Assembly (NCBI GenBank): GCA_022494885.1
Contig: JAGVSM010004287.1
Location: 159,433-223,432 of the forward strand
DNA: 64,000 bases
Origin: Micrasema longulum
Taxonomy: Eukaryota > Arthropoda > Insecta > Trichoptera > Brachycentridae
Reading direction: 5' to 3'
The notes under the pieces are model-generated. The model was not told the DNA's origin and searched no databases. It saw nothing but the letters and a program-made list of their open reading frames with translations. Each line of letters starts with the position of its first letter. Position 1 is the stretch's first letter. Shown one piece after another: positions 40,201 to 55,200 of the stretch. Both the position numbers and the translations under genes were made by a program.

Positions 40201-43200
40201 TAAAAATAATGTGACCTCACTGGGGTTACCCCTGCCCGTGATTAGGTTAAGTGTTTCTATTTTTCTCAGGCTGTCTATGCCTAAATCTTTTACGTGTTTA
40301 TAGAGTTCTACGGTCGGCGTAAGGTAGCCCAGATTACGTGTGTTTTGTAAGTCTATGAGTAGCCATCGAGTGGAAACTACTCTCGTCCGGGGTTCTGGTT
40401 CTGTTTACACTCAGAACTGTATTTTTCATAAGCCACGATACATTGTGGCGGGCAAAACCGACAGCCGTGAGGTTGGCAGATCCAAACTCTGTTTTGGCCC
40501 GCAACGCGTAGTTCGCTGTAATGTCAGCCTGGACGAGACTACTAAACACCGTACATCGAAAGTACTCGACACATTTATTTTTGAAAGTTCGTATTGCTTG
40601 GCCATCAGCTCTCCGCCAGTGCTCGCTTTTGTAAATTCCTTCTGCACGAAATAATAAGATGTGACTCGTGTGTAACTACTTAGTAAATAACTTCAATTGA
40701 ACGCAGTTATGCAGAAAGCAGCCAGTTCACAATTTTGAAGAAATTAGATATTGATGTTATCACCTTCTGAAAATAGAACCGATCACAAAAACGGAATTTC
40801 TCAATTTGCAGAAAACACCCACAGGACTAAAAAAATCTTACGGTACTTTATAAAATTAATTTACACTGTTCAAACACATAAAAAGATTATTTTTTGTAAG
40901 GCCAAAAAAACGAATGTATTCATTATTAATCATTTGTCAAAGTTGAAAAAATTTTAACCGTTGTGTAGATTTAATAATTCTGTTTTCTCACAAAAGTGCT
41001 ATTATCTCAGTTTCACTTTTCTATGGCTGGCTGCTTTTTGCATAACTACGTTCAATTGTAATCCATCTTACTCATTTAACCTCAAATCAACTCAGGCGCA
41101 CCCATCCTATAACATAAATCAGAACCTTTAAAATCCTTCATTTTTGTAACCGATCGCCATTTAGGCCGCGCGAAGGATGGAAAAGTTCACATTATGAATT
41201 AATAAGGAGCGATCATTATCTATTCCGATAAATATATTTTAATGTGGTTATTTAAAAAGCCTTGATATTCATTTGTATTCTATTACCACTCGAGGAAAAC
41301 CCTCTAAATATCGAAATAATTCAATTATTTACCACTTCGTGTGCCCATTCTATTTACAGTGCCGACATTGAGGCAATATAATTAAAGGTCAAAAGCTAAA
41401 CTTTGGAATAATTTTACGAGTATCGAGCAGGTAGATTTTACAATCGCAACCCTACCCCGCCGTTTAAAAATAAATTTGTCCGAGAAGAAAAATAACAGTC
41501 ATTGATTTTAGAAAAATTATTAATAAATTAACATGATCAAATTTCATTTGAATTTAAAATTGTGTAAAAATAATGTTGATGGCTTCTTTATGGTCATTTA
41601 ATTAAAAATAACATTATCATTAAATGAAAGAAATCTTTACAAATTTCAATATAAAGGGCGTTTCATCAAAAAGGTACGGCGCATTATATGCAACATGTAT
41701 CGTTTTTTTTAATCTGGCAATTTAATATTACGAGTTTCCCTTTCAACTCGTCACAAAGTAACTCATTTCCTTTTGCCTTATTCGTGTTAAAAATGATTTT
41801 CGAAGGCAGGATATTACGTCGGGGTTGTGTAATAATATAGCTAGTGTGTAAGTCAGTGAACTTCATACATTTCCGCATGCATGTCCTTGAAAACACGACC
41901 CTTCGTATTTGATTGATTTAAAGGCTTTATTCAGTTCGAAGCCTCCGTAGTACTATGGTGAGCGACACTACTAAACTTAACATAAATAAAAATATACTAA
42001 ACCACATTTCTAGTTTTTAATGCCTAGGACTAACAATAGACATACAACTGACACGGACAATTAATATCAACAAGTTAATTAGCAAAGTGGGACATTATCG
42101 AGTCTTTTTTTAAAAACCAAAAACGGAAAAATTCTAATGTTCATACATGTTAAAACTAAAATATGTTATACGCAGCAGGATATCAAAATGACATAAACTA
42201 ACTACAAAGACAACAAAATAAAATATTAAAGTTAGTACATGACCTTCCCTATCTAACTGCAACTAGAGAACTTTTTAAACAAACTAAGAAATTAAATATA
42301 ACTGAACTCTTTCAACTAGAATCATTAAAATGTATCCATAAATTAGCCACTAATGTAATTGTAGACGAAGAACTTGTAAAAAATTGTAGTCAACATGGAC
42401 ATAATACGAGAATATCAGAAAAATATTATACACAACTTTCTAAAACAAGACAAGGATAATCGAGACTAATAAACCAGGGACTGAAATTATACAATAAACT
42501 ACCAGACAAAACTAAACAAGACTCAGACAATCTTTTCAAAAGATGTAAAAAATATTATTTGAACAACATGAATAAAAAATGTTTACATTATTTTTGTAAA
42601 ATGAATGTAATAATCCATAAGGGTTGTAAATACATTTTCAAATAAAAAAATATATATATTTTTTTAAATTTAGTTCTATTATAAACATAGTCTAATACGA
42701 TATTTACAACGCAATATTTAGATTTACAATTCGTGAACTTCGTGAACTCGGCAATAGTTATTCCCACGTATCGGATATATTTAGTGTAGGGTATTGTTCC
42801 TATAGAACAAACCTTTTGAACTTTTTCAAAGATGGTGAATGGTAATTATATTTATTTATTTATGCATTTCATAATACATACAATTTTTCGTTCACTTTGC
42901 CCAGCTGTATAAAACAGAACTTATAATTTTCTTGTTATATCACTTTAAAATATTTTATTACTTAAATTTTTTTTACATGTATTCTGTTGTTAATTGTTTA
43001 AACTTCTTCTACTGAATATGTTGTATATTTTTTTAATAATTTTTTTTTATAAATCTTGTATAATTTTTAGGTTTATTTTTTTTTATAAATCTTGGGTAAA
43101 AGGAAATTTATATATTTTTTAAATATGTTAGTATTATAAATTTTTGTAAAAGGCAAATTTGCCGTTTATGTTAATAAAATAAAATAAAAATAAATAAATA

Positions 43201-46200
43201 TTCTCACATTATTTTACACGTACTGTACTTTTTGTATAATATTTAAATTGTTTATTTATTTATTGTTGCACACGGATCGATGAGTGGATCAAGCCAAATA
43301 GGTAAAATGTGTGTAGTGTTAATGAAATTCGTTCTATTGGTCTATATAAATTGGTTATGTTTTTTATGATTATTTAAGCTTTTTATTGTTTATTATGTTA
43401 ATGATAATTAGGCTAATTGGATTAATTACGTTTTTTGTTGTTATTATTATATTAACTTTGTTAAATAGCTAATTTAAGGCATGTTTCACATTTTGTAAAA
43501 AGTTTCCCGGTGAGTGAACATTATTCTGTATAAAGAAAAGAATCCAAACAATTTAAAAGTATAAATAAATATACGCTTATATTAACTTACAAGCCTTTAC
43601 CCGTGGCTTCGCTCACGCGGTATTAGGGAGAAACTAGTCAGGTAATTAATTAGTATTGTCGTTTAGCAATAAGATTTTTCCCAATTAAATTATATCTTTT
43701 TCGGAACAGAAAGTAGCTCTTACTTAATATATTTGAGGGTATCAGAAGCAAACTTTGAAATCTCCACCAAAAACGGAAAATTAGTTATTGATGCCAAAAT
43801 AAATTATATTGAAAAACCTACCTACCTAAATACCAGCGTAATTTAAAACCGTCTTTAAATCTTGCAAAACAGATTTCAATTATACTACTTGACACCGCAA
43901 ACTAAGCATTCTCCATTAAATTGGTGAAGCATGATTAGGAATCCCACATTTTTTTTTTTAATTCGCAAATATCTCAGTCTGCACTCCTGCAATGGAGATT
44001 TCTACGTTTCCTTCTTATACCTTCATTTATACATATATATAATATATTTCAATGATTGTAGGGATGTTTTTTATCGATTTATTTTTAAATCGATCACAAA
44101 TTACTGGCAACACAAAATAAAATATAACTGGGCCAATTATGTGGTATTTTATTTCTATTTTATAATTTTAATTTGTATTTAACTTAATAGGTTTGTACTC
44201 GTACGTGTCAAAAAATGATGCAACAGATTTAAAAAAAATACAACTATTGTTAAAAAAAGCTTATCCACATAAAAAATATCTTAAAATATCAACGTTTCTC
44301 GCAGCGTTTATAAGGGTTATAATGTATATTTAATAAAAGAATGTTTAAATTTAATAACGACATAATTAGTGGGATTTGTAGGGTCCATAATCCATAATCG
44401 ATGACAAACACGTGTTAAACTAGTTCACCTGAAGTAGACAAATGACTGACGCGCAACGATGCAGTGTCATAATTTTTTATCGAATCCAATACATACGTAT
44501 AATGCAACTCTTACAGTATTGCACGTTAAACCGGGAACATTGTTCTGCAGTACATTCACATCTTCCCTACTATGAAAAATGAACTAAAAAGGAATGTGGT
44601 TTACAAAGAGACCACAGGACCGGGAGCATTGTTCTGCAGTACATTTACATCGTCCCTACTATGAAGAAATTAACTACAAAGGAACGTGGTACATAAAGAG
44701 ACCACAGGACGCAGCCAAGTCAGTCGGCCCAACAAGTTCAGTTCAGTCAGTCAATCCAGTGTCCAGTCCATCGACGTAACACTCGTCCGACATAATTCAT
44801 AATTTATTTGCCATGTAATAAATAACCATCAAACAGCAACCTCGTGTCTTCTCTGTCAATCTCTAACTGGGGTAGGAACTCCAATCCCCAACAACCCTAA
44901 ATTCCTACAGATTTGGGAAAAATTGCAATAAATATAGTGTGCAAATTACCGTGTAGTCCGAAGGGCTCGGCTGCGCCTGAACCTGCGCGAAGAGGCCCGC
45001 GAGCGCGCGCTCCATGAGGCCGGGGTCCCGAGGGCCGCCCCCGGCCATGGTGTGCGTCTTGCCGGCCCCCGTGGCCCCGTAGGCGAACACAGCCCCGTTG
45101 TACCCCGCCAGCACGTCTCGCACTAGCGCGCTGGTGGTCGCCTCGTACACTTGCTCCTGCATTATTCAAAAAACATTAGGTACGTTTATAATAACAACAA
45201 CAACAAAAAACTATCACGCCGTTTCCCCGTAAGGGTAGGAAGAGAAGATAAAACGCCACATCACTCTATCTTTGCATACAGATCTCGCGTTTCGTCCATT
45301 CGTACACCTTTTTTTTACGCACGCGCGCCGATTATTCCGACTTTTGACATGTCCATCTTCAAGTATTTGTTGGATTTGGTCATGCCATGTCTTTCTCGGT
45401 CTTCCTCTATTTTTGCATCCATCAACATTCGCCTTGTAAATATTTTTAGCCGTTCTTTCGCTCTCCATTCGCTCTACATGTCCTAACCAACGCAGAGCTC
45501 CTTTCTTGATTTAGTCGATAATGCTTACCTCCGCCTTGCATAATGTACAGATCTCGACATTTGTGCATCTATCTTACATAGTTTTACCACATGTTTGCCT
45601 GAGAGATCACATTTCGACAGCATTTAGCCTACTTTCATCCCTGTTTTTCCAAGTCCATACTTCGCTCCCATACATCAGGGTTCATTGTGGACTGCTAATT
45701 TTGCCTCTTGCGACAAACATTTATTTACCAAGGTTGAGTCATGTGCACCGCTCACTCTGTTTCCGGCACTCACTTTCCTTTCAATGTATTTCTCAGCTAT
45801 TCCATCCCTAGTAAACATACTTCCCGGATACACAAATTCCTCTACTTATTTTAGTATAAACCCATTCACTGTGATTTCACATTTAGTCATACTTTTATTT
45901 ATTTCAAAAACCATCACATTCGATTTATCGACATTCATCAGCAAATCGCTTCCCTCGCATAAATCGTAGACTTTTGACACCAAGAATTGTAATTCCTCTT
46001 TGTTTTTGTAATATCCTCGGATAGATTTTTTGTACAGTATATATTTACGCAATAAACAAAATATATTGCTCCAACTAACATAAACTAGACTAGTGTAAGA
46101 TAGTAAAGGTTTTAATTTTAACTTTTTAAATCCATAAACCACAAAACAAAGATTGTGTCCTAATTTGCGTAACCCTTACCGAAGACAATTTACAATATAC

Positions 46201-49200
46201 TTTTGAATGTTTTACTAACGACAATACTTTTAAAATATATAACAAAACAAAACTTTACATAGACCGAAAAAATTCAAAATATCGTGACAATAATATCTTT
46301 CAACGGTTTTAAAACTCAGAACATATTTATGTTATTTATTTTTTATTACTTAATCTGTCGTTTTTCGTAAACATAAACAGAATATATAAAAGGAAAAATA
46401 ATGAAACCCACTAAACCGCGAAACTGGTCTATCAGCAGATTTCTTATTTTTTCTTTACAAAGAATATGATATGATTAAAGAAATTATATAAATTTAAAAA
46501 GTAATATAAACATTATTAAGAACTAAAAGCAGACGTATTTTTCACACAAAATATATTTACAAAAATTTTAATAGTTGACTGTTATTACATATACATCAAA
46601 TATATTTGTGTAATGTACATAAACGTATTTAATAAATATATTTGAATTTAGATTGGTACGTGGCTTGTTTTACAAAACCATTAACTTTACATAAAGCACT
46701 AGTTTAAAAGTCGCATCTCTTTTGTAATCTGGGTCACAGAACAATTTTAGTTAGCGTGTCGATAGTTATTTTTCGCCATATGCTATTACTCGTACTCTGT
46801 TCACGGCATTCAAAGCTATGGAAATTTTAAAATAAAATCGACAAAGGTTAAAGGGATTTGTAATGAAGGGAAAACTATTAAAAATTCTGACAGCCCCTTT
46901 TCTTTTCCGTAAACCTAAAAATAACAATTTTGTTGGATTCATTGTTTCTTTTGTATTACGTCTCCGATTAACACCTCAAATGGATGATTTTTTTCCTACA
47001 GTTCGTTGCCACGGGAGTTATTTCTCCCTTTTTAAAATTATAATCGAACGAAAAAATCATTAGTGCAAAACACGTCATATATTAATTTACTGGCAACTTG
47101 GTTTTAGCCGCGGCTCTGCTCGCGTAGTATTGAAATTAGTTTCGTCGCTTAGCAAATCATTTTTTTGTGGCAGAAAATACCCTATATTGATTGTTGGTCC
47201 TCCAACTGTCGCTATGCAAAAAATCGACAGTCCGTCAGTCTACGGCGACAAAGCATATTTAACAATGTTTTGAGAATGTCCAGCTGGTTGGATTTCCTCC
47301 CTAGGGAGATATTTAGATCTAAATTTGTTGCAACAGAGGGGGAAAACATTTTTGAGAAGGGAATACTAAAGTCTAAGCATTTACAGGGCTTATGACCTGT
47401 CGTTGGCTGGTTTGAGTGGCCCATTATACACTGTGTAACATTCACCATTCAGCCCATGTTTAAATATCCACATTTCTTCAACTCTTACGTTGATTTTTGT
47501 GAAGTAAAAGAGCTGAAACGTTTATCATGTGGTTGAAATTCATTCGGCTGAACCAATTCACCTACTGGGCATCGCCTGAAAATAATTTTCGAATTTCATA
47601 CTTCTTTTTTTTTTTTACCAGTTAGTAAATTCAACAATGCTTTGAGTATGTCCAAGTGTTTGCAGACTGGCTAAGGAGTAATTTAGATCTAAATTTACAT
47701 GCAACAAATTTTGACTAAGCATATGTATTACGTATACGGCGGCCACCGTGGTGTAATAGCTAAGATACTCGAATCACACACGGAAGGTTCCGGGTTCGAT
47801 TCCCGGTGAGAACACAAAAATACAATGCGATTTTTCTCAAGCCTGGGTGTTCTATGCTGTAATTCACCACTGAAATTGGGCCTCGTGGCATTTTTTGAGG
47901 CACGATAAAATCATAAAATTATATGCATTTTCCACTATTTTTCATTATTCGTGATTTCGAGTGATTTTTTTTCGTGATTAAAAGTAACCCATTTTACTTC
48001 ACATCTTTTCAGTTATCCCTATGCAAAAAATCAAGTCGATCGGTCTCTCCGTTGTGACGTTTTTGTGGCATGAAATAGGGAAATATTACATTATACGAAT
48101 ACCGATAAAAACATGTGAACTGGATTTAGACAAAGTATTGTATTTTCGAAATCAATATGGATATTGTGGTGAATTGTTTTTATACATAATTTCAAAAATA
48201 TGTTTTTACAAAAACGCGACGTGTTTGGCCTTAACAATTGTGACGACAAGATTGGTGACGGTGTTCTTTTTAAATTTAAACAGTCTCAAACAAAGTTTAA
48301 AATTTAACTGAATCGTGACGTATTAGGGGCTGGCCAATACTTAGGCGGGAATTTGGAATTGTACATAAAAAAAAAATACAAAAAAGTACGCGCGGTAGTT
48401 TAACTTTGTGAGGAATGAAGTAATAAGAGAACGGACGCAGCAAACGACGGTGACAACTGTCATCAAGCGGAGGCGATACGGTTGGCCCTAGCCTATATGG
48501 CCTACCATAGACTGCGGATGCCTCCTGAGAGCGTTAACCACGCTTGCTTACTTTACGAGGCATCAGGTTCTCGACGTCCTGTACATCCACTGCTGACTGT
48601 TTGTCGGCAGTTTATGTCAGAATTTCGGAACGAGAACCTGACTTAGAAGAACGCAAAGGAGTTTGCAACCGATAGAGATGCGTGGAGGCTCTTTGTGGAT
48701 ACCATTTGCTCCAACTAGGGAGCGGACACGAAATGGAGATGACTAAAAAGTACGACAAAATATTTTTTCCAATCGACAGTATTGAATAGACCCTTTTTAA
48801 TTTTAAATTATATAAACTTTTTAAAATAAACAACTAAAACAGTGTAAGTCACTATCCAAGCACTAGAGTTAGTCTCTTTTTTTGGAGAGTTACAGTGATA
48901 ACATTTACTAGATGTGTAAAAGTAGATATGTTTGGAATTTTACAAAAACATGTACTTTTTATGAAATTTATAAGTATTTTTTTTTTTTTTTAAACAACGT
49001 TATATTTCCCTGTTGGGACATGTATTTATAGAAATGTAGATTCAATTATTGATTTTTTTAATTAAAAAAACAACGATAAATAAAAAAAATATTCCAAATT
49101 TTAGTCTGTAAGCATCTTGGGAATTAACAACATTTTATGGTTTAACATCATACAAGTAAAGGTTCTCAACCTTTAGCATTAGCGTATAATCACATTAAAG

Positions 49201-52200
49201 CATAAATAGTCTAATATAATGTCTTGTAGCATAAAAAGCTCGCATGATTCCATATCGTGTTAACGTGATACATATTTCACGCTGGCAGTTTGTGCTTGTA
49301 CGTCTTAATAATTTAGGGAAATTCTTACCCCTTTTGTTTTTCCGCCCAAACTATAAATACGTAAACGATTGAACAATTTTATTCGCGACATAATGTGTAA
49401 GTGCTTAATATTTGTGTTGACGAATCTAATAGGAATTTTTTAGCGTAGCTTTTTAAGCGCCGCACTGCAACTTTTACAACTTACACTTTTACATACAAGC
49501 TAGACGCTATAAATTCACCTTACATTTTTTAAACGATGACGCCATGGAAGTATTCCAGGATAATGTACTCTCCTATACCCAGGATACATGGGTATGGAAA
49601 TGAATTGGAACAAATATTCGATATCTTCAATATAAATTCTGTTCATGAATTAAAACGAATTCTCACTCGTTATTTTTTAGAAAAATAATGGATTTATTTT
49701 TAAATATATTATTAAATTTTACTTTATTTCCTGGAATACGTGATTTTTTATTTCTTTTTTAACATGTTAGAAATAATTTCAAATTGTACATTGGTGGATT
49801 TACTGCCAAATGGCAACTTCTTCCAACCAACTGATGATGATGATTTTACTAAATAGAGGTATTATTTGAGGAAATGTGGATGTTCAAACATGGGCAGAAT
49901 GGTGAATGTTACACAGTGTGTAAAGTGGCCATGACAGGTCATAAGCCCTGTATATGCCCAGACTTCTATATTCCCTTCTCAAAAATGTTTTCCCTCTCTG
50001 TTGAAATAAATTTAAATATGAACAACTCCCTAGGGAGGAAATCCAGCCAGTCTGCAAGCATTTGGACATAATCAAACATTGTAGAGGTATTATTTAGTAA
50101 TGTAACTATTTTTTTATTTTTTTTGTTGTTTTAATGCTCAAAAAACGTATATTTTTTTAAGTACTCATGTTGTATTATTTTTTTATTATTATTATTATCT
50201 AGTTATTCTCAACTTTACTGTGTTATATTTATATTTAGTACATAAGATTTTCTCATAGTTATTGCTTTCTTTTATTAAGAAATGTTATGTTTATTTTTAA
50301 CTTTCTGTATTATATGTTTACTAAATTATTTAGTATTAATTATTCTATTATTTCTTACATAATTATTGTGCACTGCTGTGATTATTTCTGTAAATTATTA
50401 TTTTTTTGTAAAAGGTTCTTTGAACCGTTGATGTATAAATAAATAAAGAAATAAATAATCAGCTTGACAAATGCATGCTTTATTGATCCGATTCATTAAT
50501 GCGTTTACTAAAGTAGAGCCAATTTAATGGGGCACATTTGACATTTGTCGGTTTTAGCTTCATAGTGAGGTGACCTGCTTAAAAACATAGATTAAAGTTA
50601 ATGAATCGATTCGGACTTCAAACATAATATATGTGAATTGAATTCAGTTACTATGAAAAAGTACTTATAAGTACTGTAATTTTATTTTTAAAACCATAAG
50701 TCAAATCCCTGTCCCATTATTACTTTCTTTCGTAAATTTAAGGAACAAAATAAGATAAGTACATAATTTAACAAAATTATCAACATTTGATTTTTCTGGG
50801 TAACATCCCTAGTGTTTAAAAATAAAAAGGGTTCACTGATGCAACATTGTAACGACGTTTAGAACAGAAAAAGTTTATTATGTTTAGAATGGTTTATTAG
50901 TGAAAGTAAATCGTAAAATTACCTTCTTTTGTCGTTATTACAATAAATATGTAATCGCAATTGAAAAAAGTTAAGCAATTGAGCAGTTCTAAATTCGATA
51001 AAATGAATAATATTTTATTTTTTTTACAAGGTTATGTTGTCGAATTTTGATGAAGTGTCAAATGTGACCTATTCAATTGGCCCTACTATAATTATTGCAT
51101 CTTAAAGAACATATACTTATTTATGATTACTTAGTTGCATTTATTCGCTCATTGCCGCGCTACGGTGCCATGTCGGGAATTGAACCCGAGACCTCTTGCA
51201 ACTTCTAAAAAGTATCTATGAGAAAATGGTTTACTCATATTTTATTGGTAATGAAATGCAAAAAATATTCATTATTTTGATATATACAAATCATTGTAGA
51301 CGGGTAAGTAGTGGACTTTATCTCCTTGAAAGTTTAGGTACAGTTTGTGCAATCACAAAATTAATTTATTTTGCTTACTATAATATAAATTGATAATTTA
51401 TTTTGTAATTTATTTGTCTTCTCTAAGATATAGTTAAAAATGCTAGATAAGGGTTTTTCGGTTAAAACAGTAATCTGCGGTACCAATTTAATTATTAAGT
51501 GTAGATAGCAAAAAAATTAGTTAAGATTAGGTTATAAAAAATGGGTCTTAGAAGAAAATATGACAAATATATAATTAATTTAGGTCAATGAATAAATAAT
51601 AAACCTTGAAAAGAAATGTCTAATCTCTTATCTATCAGCTTATTTAACGGTCCGAAAGAATCCATTAATCCTTATAAATTCTCCACAAGAACGAATAAAT
51701 ATGAACAACGAAAAATGAATATTATCAAACGTTGGACAACCTTGTACGCGGTACTAGCCTTAACCTGAGGACCTTCTAAATATGTGTAGAACTCGGTCAA
51801 AAATTAGGGTAGGTAGTTTTGTAAGAATTTGTGTGGGTGGGGTCAGGGAGGGACAGTGTAACACGGGGTACACTATAACAGTAATCATATTTGCAGCAAT
51901 TTTCTCATTTACACCAATGGGTAAGATGCTCGAGTCATGCATGGAAGGTCCCGGGTTTGATTCCCGGTGAGATCACAAAAATTAAATGTGATTTTTGTCA
52001 TTCCTGGGTGTTCTGTGTTGTAATTGGGCCTTCTGACCTGTTGTGGTGTTAAAAAAATAAATCTTCATTGCAACACTTTTTTCTAGTCAATGAGAATATT
52101 AATATCCACCATTTTAATGCAGAGCTAATTTGATAACAGTGTTCACGATTTTTGTTGCAATTGCAAAATATTGTTTTCGTTGGTGTGAAGTAGTGATTTC

Positions 52201-55200
52201 AAAAAGTAATTTCGTTGCCGTTCTAAAATTTTACATTGGTAAATAAACGAATTTAAATGTTTTTAAGCCATTTAATAAATCAAACAAGCTTGGTTGGACA
52301 TTGAGATCAAACTTTAAAATTAAAAGCAAATCATTTAAAGGCCCAGGACACAAACTCCAGGCAGCCAACAATAGATATTTTATGTAGTTACATAGTCTTA
52401 TATACCGTCTTATTTCAAAAACATATATATTAATGAAAACTGACGTGCGTTTAGATCAAAGTTTGCTCGAGAACTGACACAGAAGTTGTGCGGATAAAGT
52501 TTACTGACAAATCTGGGTAGGTAATATTGTTAACAATAATTAAAACTATTTTAAAAGCCACGTAAATTTGTAGGAGACAAGCGGCTCCAGCGTTTCGAAA
52601 TACTCCCAAAGTTTAATTGAATTACATTGAAAATTTAATTACTTTGACGTGGTTTTAATCCTATTTTAGTTCTCGCATTTATTTCTCAAACGATTTTTAA
52701 AATTTCAATTTGGGATTTCAACCACTAAAATCCATATAGAATGAACGATTATCAGTAATATTTCTTCTGATCCAAAGTGATGCAAAGTTTATTACCAGAA
52801 AATAACTTATGCATATTTTAATTCACTAGTATGTTCTCTAGTGTTTTTTTTGTAAAACCAAGCCCAAGGATAAACTATTTATTGATTCGCGGTAAAAAGA
52901 GTGCTCATAAATTATTTTTTTTTTTTTTTCTAAAATTAAATAAAACTTTTTCACTCACCCCGTTTCCCATTTGACCCTACCGCCTTATCTTATCAATACA
53001 ACAACCACATTACGGGAAAATAATATGGTGCTTATTCAATGTTCATGATTAAGTAAAAAAATAATGATAAAATGGTCATTATACGTAGGTACTACGAATA
53101 CAACCTGAATTATGGCCATTATTCGATTGTATTTTCATTTCCATTACGAGGTGAGAAATCCATTACTGCCATTAAGGTGATAGTAGGTTGTTATGGCGTA
53201 TTTTCTTTCTAAGCATTCCATTCAAAGAGTTTTTGTTACTTTTTGGCTCTGGAAGGTTTTGTGGATCAATAATTTTACGTGGGAAATAAAATCTGTTTTC
53301 CATTTAACATAACAATATTATTACATTTATTGGGCAAGTGTCATTATGGTATGTCGCATTTGACTTTAAACTTATGTATTTATGTGTTATAGAAATTATA
53401 CAGTCATCTAATAAATACAAGGTGTGAGAAAACAATTTTAAAATTTCAAATCAATGCATTACAGATTTCACGTTCACATTTATTACGGAAACATAAGGAG
53501 AGGGGAAAATTTTGAATACTACAAAAAAATAATTAAATAAAATTCTATTAAAGGGAGAAGATGCGGTTATGTGCCGCTTCTACTATCTTTGCTCTCCCTC
53601 TGTTTCCATGTATATAACGGTGGGCCGATATTTTTTTTTCCCAATTTTGAAATAAAAAGGGTCTTAAAGTAGCTTTTTGGATTACTCGGAATGCGAAAAA
53701 TATCAAAAAAAATATTCGAAACTTCTTTTGGCCCTCAACCAGAGCTTGAAGTTTTCGAAAAAGTCAATTGTTTGCGCTAAACCGGCTGTCATTTCGTATT
53801 TAAGGAAGAAAATCGGTCCAATTAAATTTTATAATGTGCATTAAATCTTATTAAATAATCATCTAAGGGCATGATTTGCAATTTGTTCTTTAATAAATGG
53901 ATATCATTGTTTAATGAGCCATTGTTTTCGTCAATATTAACCAGGCGCTCAACGGAATCAGATTTGCGGAGTGTAAACTTTTTGCATTTCGGTAGTTTTA
54001 AAACATGTTCGAATTTGTAATGTAATTTGATGTTATATCTTTACTAACAATCTATTTTTTTATCAGTATAGATAATTGACAAAATCTTCAGACAGTTATA
54101 AACTTCAAACCTCGGTTGAGGGCCTAAAGTAGTATGGAATATTGTTTTAATAGTTTTTACGTTCAATGATGTCTTAAAATTATTATGTCTAAAATAATAA
54201 AAAACTTCATACATCATCGGCCAACTCTTATGTGCATTTATTTTTCAAACAAAATTTTAAGAATCAACCATTCATTAAATATAGGTAGTAGGTATAAGTA
54301 TGAGTTAAGCAGAAGATAAATTAAAAATGTATTTAACAGACCTGATAAAACTACAGCATTTATAGTGCAATACCTCGATGTCACTAAAACTGTCATTATA
54401 GGTATACTGTATTCTTAGAAAATTGCTGTTTTTCATATAATTAATCCGTTAGTGCAGAATGTCGAAGAGAACACAACGACGAGTCCAATGACAAAGACTT
54501 GGTATAAAATGTTTCCAACAATTTAGCATTAGACAATGTCAGATGGTTGCTTAAAATCTAGAATTCTAAGTGGAGGTCTAGGAAAACCACAAAAAAGGCG
54601 GCCAGATAAAGATGGGTATTTTTGTTTGTATAATTAAGTTTATAAATTTATTAGATTATAAATTTACTTGTTTAGTTCATTAACGTCCAAAAAGCATTTA
54701 CAAAAAATAAAAATAAACTACATGCCCACATACTAAAGAATATACGGAAAAAATATGTGAAATTAGTTTGAAAGAATATCATAAAATGTTTTGCAAAGTA
54801 AAAAAAAAACAATTATAACAAAGGTATTCAAGAAAAACCAATAAGCATATAAACAAAAAATGCAAAGATATAAGCTTATGAAATAAATTCTGTAAAGCAA
54901 ACAATAAATAAAGTGTTACGGTAAGCAAGAAAGACAGATTTAAGTTAAATTAATAATCAAGCAAGCATATATTATCGCAAAAAAAGAAGAAATAAAAATA
55001 TGTATCTATGAAATGCGTATTTGCCAATACTAAAATGCAATTTGATATAATAGTAAAAAATCAAGTATAAGGTAATAAAAATAAACAAGTATTTTTTTAA
55101 TTTAAAAAATTGAATTGTCGATAATAGTTTGATGAGCAGCTACAAATAAACTGGATATTGTAGACTTATAAGATAATAAAGAATTGGACAGAATGTCTGC

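Noticed and set aside
40334..40660. Host gene exon
   Set aside because: Frames are open on both strands without motifs, splice sites or codon bias, so I left it unassigned.
47738..47815. Functional tRNA gene on plus
   Set aside because: Same head and body occur in several places with a shared 3' unit, which is SINE behaviour; the cloverleaf is incomplete.
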